DNA from: JBFGSX01 sp041581335
GTDB taxonomy: Archaea; Thermoplasmatota; E2; JACPAO01; JAHFTW01
Length of the DNA stretch: 22,328 bases
Reading direction: 5' to 3'
Assembly (NCBI GenBank): GCA_041581335.1
Contig: JBFIDG010000018.1
Span: 1-22,328, forward strand
Below, piece by piece: positions 6,266 through 13,007 of the stretch. Made by a program: the position numbers and the translations under genes. Numbering within the stretch: position 1 is the first letter of the stretch; each line of letters begins with the position of its first letter. The notes under the pieces were generated by a model, which was given only the letters and a program-made list of their open reading frames with translations, searched no databases and was not told the origin of the DNA.

Positions 6266-6613
6266 CTACTCTGGCGGCTTGGATGTCCCGTGCGAGGCCG
6301 GATCTGCCGGCGCGTCCGCCCCGGTAGGCGCCTCAGCCGCCGGAGGCGCCGCGGCTTCATCGCGCGGCACCATCACGGGCCTGACCTCTTCCTGGGCCAC
6401 GACGGCGAAGCCTTCGGCCTCGGGGGTTTCGTCTTTGCCGGCGCGAGGGCCGAGGATCAGGAACGCCAGGAACGTGCCGATGACCAGCGCGGTGCCCATG
6501 CTGAGCCAGACGTTGACATCCTGGTCCTGGCTACGCGCCAGGAGTGCCCCGGCGCCGCCAAGGATGGCCGCCAGGAGGGCCGTCACCGCCACAAAAAGGG
6601 CGGGCCGGATCAT
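6266..6613 (-). CDS. Two-helix membrane protein downstream of Sec61-beta
   Basis: A 115-residue membrane protein of unknown family. The ATG at 6613 gives an N-terminal hydrophobic helix (about 4-24), then a second helix (about 35-53: MGTALVIGTFLAFLILGP), and an Ala/Pro/Glu-rich, probably disordered tail of about 60 residues ending in TSKPPE. The frame is open upstream to 6724, but that part lies inside the secG gene in another frame and is a shadow. The start is four bases after the secG stop, so the two genes almost certainly form an operon. A role near the translocon is an attractive guess with no motif support. Confidence 0.75.
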   Translation of the reverse strand: MIRPALFVAVTALLAAILGGAGALLARSQDQDVNVWLSMGTALVIGTFLAFLILGPRAGKDETPEAEGFAVVAQEEVRPVMVPRDEAAAPPAAEAPTGADAPADPASHGTSKPPE

Positions 6614-6617
6614 GGTC

Positions 6618-6785
6618 TCAATACTTCCAGAGAAGACGGGCCAATAGGACGAGCAGGCCGACGACGCCCGCGAGCACCAGAACGGCGGCGGGGGCGATCT
6701 TGACTGCGCTCTTCTCTTCGGCATCGAAGTACCGGATCAGACCGGCCGCCGACTGGATGCCTGGGCCTTGGCTCTTCTTTGCCAT
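6618..6785 (-). CDS. secG: Preprotein translocase subunit Sec61-beta
   Basis: A 55-residue tail-anchored protein matching archaeal Sec61-beta (SecG in archaeal annotations), the small third subunit of the SecYE channel. The conserved soluble part KKSQGPGIQSAAGLIRYFDA matches the family pattern of Gly-rich start, SAAGL.RYF, then acidic residues. It is followed by KSAVKIAPAAVLVLAG and a single C-terminal membrane helix ending LLARLLWKY. The ATG at 6785 gives the usual family length. A weak TATA-like element lies 27 bases upstream. It is co-directional with the two-helix protein four bases downstream. It is easily missed because of its size; the family call is strong. Confidence 0.93.
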   Translation of the reverse strand: MAKKSQGPGIQSAAGLIRYFDAEEKSAVKIAPAAVLVLAGVVGLLVLLARLLWKY

Positions 6786-6807
6786 CGATGCCTTCGACAC
6801 GCATCCC

Positions 6808-6816
6808 ATTCTTAGC
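6808..6816 (-). promoter_or_regulatory. Weak TATA-like element for secG
   Basis: The minus strand reads GCTAAGAAT, centred 27 bases before the ATG at 6785. The match is poor, but the spacing agrees with the leaderless genes of this window. Confidence 0.3.
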
Positions 6817-6927
6817 CGCTTCGGCAGCCGTCGGGTGCCACCGAGACCGCCGAAACGCCCCGACGCATGCCGATGTGACGGCCCCCTCGTCGCCGGCATC
6901 CTGTGGCTTTCATGCCGAACGTTCTTT

Positions 6928-9216
6928 GTGGACCAGGGCAGGTCGGACGACGTGGAGTTGGAAGGGCTGATCCAGCCTGAGTGGCCGCCGCTGCAGCATA
7001 TCCGTCGCGGCTGGAACGCCTTGAGCTTGGCCGAGCGCGACGAAGTGCGCGGCCGCGTGGACGCCGTGCTGGCCAAACATCGCTTCGGCGAGGGCTGCCA
7101 GGCGGATGCGTTGCAGCACTTCTTCGCGTTCCTGGCCCAGGTGGAGACCATCGCGATCGAGATTCCCTTGCGCTTCATGGCCGTGGCCCCGGAACCGGTC
7201 CGACCGCTGCTGCGGCGCCAGTTGGTGGACGAGGTGTTCCATTCGACACTGTTTGCCCGCTTGGCGCACGAGTTGGCGGCCCCCGCGGCACGACCCGGCC
7301 CACCCCTGGCCTCGGCCGAGCGCTTGCTGGACCGCATCCGCAAGGAGGAGGACCTGTCCATCAGTGCGACGCTGCTGAACCTCGTCGCCGAGGGCTGGAT
7401 CGAGAACCTGTTCAAGCACGCGCTGAAGTGGGGCGTCGCCGACGCCGTCTTCGAGGCGGTCCTGGCGGATGAATCGCGCCACGTCCACGAAGCGGAACAG
7501 TACCTGACCGACCTGGACGCTACCAAGGCGGCCGGAGCGGTGCACGCCCTCGAGCAGGGCCTCATGGAGGTCAGCGCCGAAGCGAGCGTCGGGCTGAGCA
7601 TGCTCGATCTGGCCGGCGACGCCGGCTACCGCGCCCTTGTACAGGACCTGTGGAACGGCCACCGAGAACACCTGGCGATGGCCGGCCTGGAGCCATCGAA
7701 AGGGTGGCAGGAGATCGAAGACCTGGCCCAGGCCATCACCCAGAACGCGCCCGAGGCGTCCGAGCGCCCGACCGTCGAAGCCGACACCCCGTGGCGAAAG
7801 GCGGCCCGACGGGTCTGGGACACCCCCCGGGACCCCACGATGCAGGGCGACCTGGATGTGCCTGTGGGACATATCCCGAAGCGCTTCCTCACCCCCGTCA
7901 TGATCGCGGCCGCGGGCCGAGCGTGGGCCAAGAACCCCCGCCTCAACCGCATCGTGCAACGAGACCGCGTCCATCGCTTACCTCAGGTCAACGTCGGCGT
8001 CCGCGTGCTGGTGGCCGATGACGAATTGGCAACGGTGGTCATCACGCACGCCGACCAGCGCAGCGTCAATGACATCCGCCGCATGCTCATGGACGGAGTG
8101 AAGCAGCTCGAGGCGGCCCGCGAGCATCGCATCGCCAGCGGCGCCCCGCCTGCAGAGCCGGTTCCGGACGACATCATGGCCATGGCCCCCGTGACGGCCG
8201 AGAGTTTCAGTGTCGCCATCAGCAACCCCGGCAAGTTCGGCCTGGTCGCCGGCGCCGGCAGCTTCAGTGGCGCCATCGCACCCAGCACCGACATCAGCGT
8301 CGGGCAACGCCGCCGCTTGCCCATCTGGAAGGGCATCGGCTACGTGCCCGCGTGGCACGTCAACATGGGCTGCTTGCAGGACCACCGCCTGTTCGACGGC
8401 AAGGAGGCCGGGGTCGCCATGAACGGCCTGCGCGAGGCGCTTTCGAAGAAGGCCGTGAAAGAGATCCTGCGCCGCCCAGACACCCTCGACGACATGGCGG
8501 CCGAACCCGATTACAGCAATTTCATGCAGATGATGCCCGCCAGCCTGCGTGCCCTGCCCTCCGTGGGCATCGTGAAGTGGTGGCCAGTGGTCTTGGGAGG
8601 CGCGGGCCTTGCGGCCGCTGGTATCGGGGGCTTCTTCCTGTACGCACACCTGACGGCCGCGGCCGCCATGGCCGCCGCCGCGGCAGGCGAGGATGGGCAG
8701 CAGCAACAGCAGCAGGTGACCATCGTGGAGGGCTCCGTCGATGACGAGGGCAACATCATCGAAGGCGAGGGGGTCGTCATCGACCCGCTGCTGGACGACG
8801 GGCGACCACGTTGCCGAGCCATCAAGGCGGACGGCGCGCAGTGCACGCTGGCTGCCAAGGACGGCCGACGCTGCGGTAGGCACGCCGAGCCGCAGGGCGA
8901 CGAGATGCCTGCCTGGGCGGAGGAGCCCGAGGGATTGGAAGCGACCGTTGCCGATGGCCGCCCACGCTGCCAGGCGTTGAAGGTGGATGGCGAGCAGTGC
9001 AAGCTCATCGCCAAGGAAGGCGGTCGATGCGGACGCCACCCAAGCACTGGACAAGCGCCATCAGACCCCGCGCCGGCCGACCACACAGTCGAGGGCTTCG
9101 ATGCCGCGGTCGCCGACGGCCGTCCGCGCTGCCAGGCCACGAAGCTCGATGGCGAGCAGTGCCGACTCGTGGCCAAGGACGGCGGCCTCTGCGGACGGCA
9201 CACCCCAAAGGACTGA
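6928..9216 (+). CDS. Di-iron ferritin-like / E2 acyltransferase-like fusion with three Cys/His repeats
   Basis: A 762-residue fusion I cannot match to any named protein. Residues about 20-215 form a ferritin-like four-helix bundle with a full di-iron ligand set: Glu73; Glu102 and His105 (DEVFH); Glu155; Glu182 and His185 (DESRH). Residues about 288-515 resemble the catalytic domain of 2-oxoacid dehydrogenase E2 acyltransferases: PVMIAAAGRAWAKNPRLN, FSVAISNPGKFG, and DHRLFDG with His486 and Asp490. There is no lipoyl or subunit-binding domain. A membrane helix follows (about 553-575), then Ala/Gln-rich and acidic linkers. Three repeats of C-x9-C-x9-C-x2-H end the protein (624-652, 676-704, 730-758). 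The start is uncertain: GTG 6928 is chosen, GTG 6952 is as good; starts before 6785 would run antisense through secG. Likely a membrane-tethered oxidative or acyl-transfer enzyme; substrate unknown. Confidence 0.8.
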   Translation: MDQGRSDDVELEGLIQPEWPPLQHIRRGWNALSLAERDEVRGRVDAVLAKHRFGEGCQADALQHFFAFLAQVETIAIEIPLRFMAVAPEPVRPLLRRQLVDEVFHSTLFARLAHELAAPAARPGPPLASAERLLDRIRKEEDLSISATLLNLVAEGWIENLFKHALKWGVADAVFEAVLADESRHVHEAEQYLTDLDATKAAGAVHALEQGLMEVSAEASVGLSMLDLAGDAGYRALVQDLWNGHREHLAMAGLEPSKGWQEIEDLAQAITQNAPEASERPTVEADTPWRKAARRVWDTPRDPTMQGDLDVPVGHIPKRFLTPVMIAAAGRAWAKNPRLNRIVQRDRVHRLPQVNVGVRVLVADDELATVVITHADQRSVNDIRRMLMDGVKQLEAAREHRIASGAPPAEPVPDDIMAMAPVTAESFSVAISNPGKFGLVAGAGSFSGAIAPSTDISVGQRRRLPIWKGIGYVPAWHVNMGCLQDHRLFDGKEAGVAMNGLREALSKKAVKEILRRPDTLDDMAAEPDYSNFMQMMPASLRALPSVGIVKWWPVVLGGAGLAAAGIGGFFLYAHLTAAAAMAAAAAGEDGQQQQQQVTIVEGSVDDEGNIIEGEGVVIDPLLDDGRPRCRAIKADGAQCTLAAKDGRRCGRHAEPQGDEMPAWAEEPEGLEATVADGRPRCQALKVDGEQCKLIAKEGGRCGRHPSTGQAPSDPAPADHTVEGFDAAVADGRPRCQATKLDGEQCRLVAKDGGLCGRHTPKD
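8797..9201 (+). repeat. Three tandem 29-residue Cys/His (CCCH) repeats
   Basis: The units at 8797-8883, 8953-9039 and 9115-9201 encode DGRPRC, nine residues, C, nine residues, CGRH. Units 2 and 3 are closest and share the preceding stretch (EGLEATVADG and EGFDAAVADG). Each has three Cys and one His, enough for one metal site, most likely zinc. The spacing recalls short C..G..C....C..H elements in various uncharacterised proteins; the identity of the ligand is inferred. Confidence 0.8.
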
Positions 9217-9241
9217 GCCCCGCGGACCGTGCAGAGGTCCC

Positions 9242-9379
9242 ATGCAGATGCCCCTTGGCCCGGACGCCGAGCCATGGGCACTGTGGATTTCGGCCGACGG
9301 TACACGCCAAGGCCCGTCCGGATCCACCCACGGCTCTGAGAAGCCTTCAAGGGGCGGCGATGGTCTGCGCCGCGCATGA
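9242..9379 (+). CDS. Possible 45-aa leader protein before the M14 peptidase
   Basis: A 45-codon frame starting ATG at 9242, four bases after a GAGG that could bind the ribosome. Its TGA overlaps the peptidase ATG as ATGA, the layout of coupled genes. The protein (MQMPLGPDAEPWALWISADG and onward) has no recognised domain and is Gly/Ser/Arg-rich at its end. Support is the Shine-Dalgarno-like site, the overlap, and the lack of any clear TATA box or ribosome-binding site directly before the peptidase. Short open frames are common by chance in DNA of this GC content. Confidence 0.3.
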   Translation: MQMPLGPDAEPWALWISADGTRQGPSGSTHGSEKPSRGGDGLRRA

Positions 9380-11520
9380 AGCGTGTTCTAGGGCTCATCG
9401 TCGCCCTGCTCATGATCGTCCCGCCCGTGGCTGCCCAGCAGACCACCGATGTCCCCTGTGCCACCAACGCGGCCACGTCCGCGGTCGACGAAGGCCAGTA
9501 CCGCTTCTTCTGCGAACCCATGGACTCGACGTTCTTCATCCAGTTCGAGCAGTTCCAACAGGGCCTCGCATACTTGGAGGAGAACTACGACGACTACGTC
9601 AACGTCAAGGTCATCGGCGAGACCATCGGCGGCCTGCCGGTGTACTTCGTCGAGGTGACGAACGAGCAGTCCCTCAAGACACGCGATGAGAAGCTGCAGA
9701 TCGGTTACTCTGCCAGCATCCACGCCAACGAGGCCGCTGGCCGCGAAGGCATGGCCCGCGTCATCGAGGACCTCGCCGCCGGTATCGGCCCGCATGGCGC
9801 CCAACTCCAACCCCTGCTGGACGACATCATCGTCAATGTCTGGTTCCCGAACGCCGACAGCTGGGCCGCGGGGGACTACTTCTGCAGCACCTGCATCGGC
9901 GGACTCCACTCCCCGGCAGATGGCGTTGGCTTCCAGCGCGCCAACGCTGGCGGCGTCGATCTGAACCGCGAATTCCCCAACCCTGGCCTCATCCACAAGG
10001 ACCACACGCCCATGTCGGAGCCCGAGAGCCAAGCGGTCGTCAAGGAACTGCGCTTCAGCGGCGAACACTCCAGCCTGGTGGCCGGTACGGATCTGCACGG
10101 CATGCTCAGCAGCGAGAACATGATGCGCATGATCATCCCGAACCAGGACTACGACTTCCGTCGCATGGTCCTGTCCGTGGACCAGCTGTTGACCATCGAG
10201 GAAGGCGTCGACAACGACCCGGCATTCCGCGAATGGAAAGAAGCCGGCGGCATGGTCGGCATGCTCGCAGACCAAGGCATTGGGCAACCCGGCGTCCCGA
10301 TCGTCGGCGGCGGCGCCCTGCCCGCCAAGCCCCTACAATGGGGCGCTCGATGGGACATGATCGGCTACACGGACACCGGCTTCACCAGCGACTACCTGAT
10401 GCTCAGCCCCCGCAGCCCCACCGGCGGCATGGGTGCAGTCGGCACCATCACCGAGTTCGCGTACAGCCACATGGTCCCGGACAACCACTACGTCGACAAG
10501 CTCACCGACATGCATGTCGCAGGCGTCCGCCACATCGTCAAGGCACAGATGGAGATGGCGGGACGTCTCGACACGCCTGTGTTGGCCGGCACCGGCCCTG
10601 TGGGCTACGCGTTCACCGACGCGGTCACGGTCAGCTCCAAGGATGACGACGCCCGCTACGTGGTGGGCCACCCATTCAACCGCAGCGACGAATCCACCTG
10701 GTTCGACTTTGACCAAGTCGAGTACGAAGTGAGCAACCTGAATTTCTGGCGTGACCTTGGACGCTTCAGCCAGGACCCGGTCACCCCGGTCCCCGTCGAC
10801 GGCGACACAGCCCTAGACCTTGCGCGCTTCGAACACTTCGTCATCACCGACGCCGTGTACCAGCACATGAACGATATCCAACTCGACGAAGTCATGGCAT
10901 GGGTCGACGCCGGAGGCCACCTCTTCGTGACGGATGCCGCCCTACACACCCTCAAGCGCGTCGGCCTCGTCAACGATGTCACGAAACTCGATGTCTACCT
11001 CGGCCACACGGACGTACAAGACTGGGCACACACGCTTGTCAAGGACGTCACATGGGACGCGCGAGTCACGGGCGAAGGCCCCGCTATCGGCATTGACGTC
11101 GGCAACCACTACCCGAACTACGTCCTGGCCGACGTCCCCTCAGGCACCCAGATCGTCGGCACCACCAACGGCCAGGCAAGCCTCGGACGCATCATGCACG
11201 GCGAAGGCAGCATCGACTTCCTCGGCGGCGCGCTACCCATGCCTCGCCAAGCCACCGGCAACAACGCAGACCACCGTTACGGCCTCGCCGACTACTCGGT
11301 CTCCGCGTTCACGTACTGGATCGTCATGAACAGCCTCGGCGGCCACATCGAATGGCTCCCCATCGATGAGCCGTTCGTGCCATACTACGACTTCGACCCA
11401 CTCAACGCCGCCGTCGCTCCGGAGCCTACGCCGGGACCTGATGTCAAGGGCACCCCGGGACTTCCGCTCGTGGCGCTGCTCGGCGCGATCGCGGTCGCCA
11501 TCGCCGTGCGCCGGCACTGA
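9376..11520 (+). CDS. Secreted M14 zinc carboxypeptidase with PGF-CTERM-like anchor
   Basis: A 714-residue exported metallopeptidase. The signal peptide MKRVLGLIVALLMIVPPVAA ends before QQTT. The M14 domain (about 45-395) carries the zinc ligands His116 and Glu119 (SIHANEAAGREG) and His241 (TDLHG), the DLNREFP substrate-binding segment (Asp195-Pro201), and catalytic Glu360 (TITEFAYS). It should trim C-terminal residues from peptides outside the cell. Residues about 400-640 look like a class I glutamine-amidotransferase-like (ThuA-like) fold: FEHFVITDAVY and EVMAWVDAGGHLFVTD. The end is Pro-rich, then TPGLPLVALLGAIAVAIAVRRH, a hydrophobic tail with a basic end like PGF-CTERM sorting signals cut by archaeosortase A. 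Four cysteines, all in the first 180 residues, may form two disulfides. Peptidase class is secure; anchoring is inferred. Confidence 0.93.
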   Translation: MKRVLGLIVALLMIVPPVAAQQTTDVPCATNAATSAVDEGQYRFFCEPMDSTFFIQFEQFQQGLAYLEENYDDYVNVKVIGETIGGLPVYFVEVTNEQSLKTRDEKLQIGYSASIHANEAAGREGMARVIEDLAAGIGPHGAQLQPLLDDIIVNVWFPNADSWAAGDYFCSTCIGGLHSPADGVGFQRANAGGVDLNREFPNPGLIHKDHTPMSEPESQAVVKELRFSGEHSSLVAGTDLHGMLSSENMMRMIIPNQDYDFRRMVLSVDQLLTIEEGVDNDPAFREWKEAGGMVGMLADQGIGQPGVPIVGGGALPAKPLQWGARWDMIGYTDTGFTSDYLMLSPRSPTGGMGAVGTITEFAYSHMVPDNHYVDKLTDMHVAGVRHIVKAQMEMAGRLDTPVLAGTGPVGYAFTDAVTVSSKDDDARYVVGHPFNRSDESTWFDFDQVEYEVSNLNFWRDLGRFSQDPVTPVPVDGDTALDLARFEHFVITDAVYQHMNDIQLDEVMAWVDAGGHLFVTDAALHTLKRVGLVNDVTKLDVYLGHTDVQDWAHTLVKDVTWDARVTGEGPAIGIDVGNHYPNYVLADVPSGTQIVGTTNGQASLGRIMHGEGSIDFLGGALPMPRQATGNNADHRYGLADYSVSAFTYWIVMNSLGGHIEWLPIDEPFVPYYDFDPLNAAVAPEPTPGPDVKGTPGLPLVALLGAIAVAIAVRRH

Positions 11521-11525
11521 TCCGT

Positions 11526-12947
11526 TCAGCAGGGGAGCGTGATGGAGAACACCGAGCCCTTGCCCGGCTCGCTTGCGCAGGCCACACGGCCTCCATGGGT
11601 CTCCACGACGCGTTTCACGGTCGCCAGCCCGAGCCCGGTCCCTGGCCTATTGCGGGCCCCACGCACGAGGGGCTCCCAGATCTGCTTGGCCACAGCCTCG
11701 TCAAAGCCGATGCCGTTGTCATGGAACGAGTACGTCACGCGGCCATCGGCCTGCGACGCCGCGATCTCGACCACGGCGTCTTTTGATCGAGCATACGTGC
11801 ATGCGTTCTGGATGAGATTGACGACCGCTGTGCTGAGCAACGTAGGGTCTCCGCGGCAGGGTGGGAGCCTGGCCACATGGAACGAAGGCGCGGCACCTGC
11901 GAAAGCCTCGCGGGCCAGATCGATGGTCTCGAGCACCATGGAGTGCATGTCCACTTCTTCATGCTCGAGTGCGGCGCGGCCGCTGGAGGCGAAGGCCAAC
12001 AACTTGGTCGTCATCTTGTCCAGGTCCTTGGCCCGGTCGATGATCATGTGCAGACAACGCTGTGCCTCGACACCAGAGATGTCCCCAGACGTCCTGCGCA
12101 AGATCTCTGCCAGCCCGCTGATGGACCGGATGGGGGCGCGCACGTCATGTGCCAGCGTGTTGGCGAAGGCCTCCCATGCGTGGGTCTGCTGGTCCAATCG
12201 GTTCGCTTGGTCGCGGAAGTCCGTGACGTCCCTGGCGATGCAGTAGAAGCGGTCCAAGGATTCGTCCGCGTAGGCGGTCCAGCTCAGTGTACGGTACGAG
12301 CCGTCCTTGCAGCGGTAGCGGTTCTCGAAGGACCGCGTCGGATTGCCCCCTTGCTTGACCCGGCCTGATTCCTCAAGGGATGCATCGACGTCATCGGGGT
12401 GGATGATGTCCAGGAACGACATCTCATAGAGTTCGTCAAGCGTCCAGCCTAGGGTCTCTTCCCAGCTGGGGCTCAAGATCTCGAACGTGCCGTTGCCAGG
12501 CCCGACGGCGATGAGGTCTTTCGTCATCGAGAACAAGGTCAAGAGTTCGTCCGCTTGCCCGTCGAGATCCGTGACATCGCGTGCCACGCAGTAGACCCTG
12601 CGCGCTTCGATGTCCGCGTAATTGGTCCAGCTGAGGCATCGGTAGCTGCCGTCCTTGTGGCGGTAGCGGTTGCGGAACTGTATCAGGTGCCCGCCTTGCT
12701 CCACATAGGTCTGCGCGGCCGCCACGGACTGCTCCATGTCGTCCGGGTGGATGAGCTCCCAGATCGGCATGGCCTTGAGTTCCTCGTCGTCCCATCCCAG
12801 GGTCTCCTTCCAGCTTGGGCTGGCCGTGACGAAGTAGCCGTCGAAGTCCACGACCCCCAGGAGGTCGCGGGTCACCAGGAACAACTTCTCCAGGTCGTCC
12901 GGGCCGGCCTCGACCCGGGACGTCCGGCGTGCGGTTTCGGCGGGCAT
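11526..12947 (-). CDS. PAS-PAS sensor histidine kinase
   Basis: A 473-residue soluble histidine kinase. Two PAS domains (about 20-125 and 135-245) precede a HisKA domain with phospho-accepting His267 (TLAHDVRAPIRS) and a HATPase domain with an intact ATP site: N-box NLIQNACTYA, G1 DNGIGFD, G2 GTGLGLATV. The two PAS domains share many identical segments (SPSW.ETLGW, IHPDD, NRYR.KDGSYR.LSWT, ARDVTD), so they arose by duplication. There are no membrane segments, so the signal is probably cytoplasmic; the PAS ligand is unknown. No response regulator is adjacent. The ATG at 12947 lies 60 bases after the radical SAM gene, and a weak TATA-like CATTCAACC is 27 bases upstream, so it may be transcribed separately. 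Confidence 0.95.
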   Translation of the reverse strand: MPAETARRTSRVEAGPDDLEKLFLVTRDLLGVVDFDGYFVTASPSWKETLGWDDEELKAMPIWELIHPDDMEQSVAAAQTYVEQGGHLIQFRNRYRHKDGSYRCLSWTNYADIEARRVYCVARDVTDLDGQADELLTLFSMTKDLIAVGPGNGTFEILSPSWEETLGWTLDELYEMSFLDIIHPDDVDASLEESGRVKQGGNPTRSFENRYRCKDGSYRTLSWTAYADESLDRFYCIARDVTDFRDQANRLDQQTHAWEAFANTLAHDVRAPIRSISGLAEILRRTSGDISGVEAQRCLHMIIDRAKDLDKMTTKLLAFASSGRAALEHEEVDMHSMVLETIDLAREAFAGAAPSFHVARLPPCRGDPTLLSTAVVNLIQNACTYARSKDAVVEIAASQADGRVTYSFHDNGIGFDEAVAKQIWEPLVRGARNRPGTGLGLATVKRVVETHGGRVACASEPGKGSVFSITLPC

Positions 12948-12969
12948 CGACCCTGATGCGAGACATCAT

Positions 12970-12978
12970 GGTTGAATG
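12970..12978 (-). promoter_or_regulatory. Weak TATA-like element for the PAS-PAS kinase
   Basis: The minus strand reads CATTCAACC, centred 27 bases before the ATG at 12947. Support is mainly the spacing; the gene could instead be transcribed with the radical SAM gene. Confidence 0.3.
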
Positions 12979-13007
12979 CTCCGCCATGGAACATTGAACG
13001 CGGACTC

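Noticed and set aside
6544..6927. N-terminal extension of the ferritin-like/E2 fusion
   Set aside because: Most of it is antisense to secG, a well-supported gene, and the residues are low in complexity and Arg/Pro-rich.
8797..9201. A CRISPR-like or other DNA repeat array
   Set aside because: The three units are in frame, differ at the base level, and conserve only the protein pattern; they are protein repeats.
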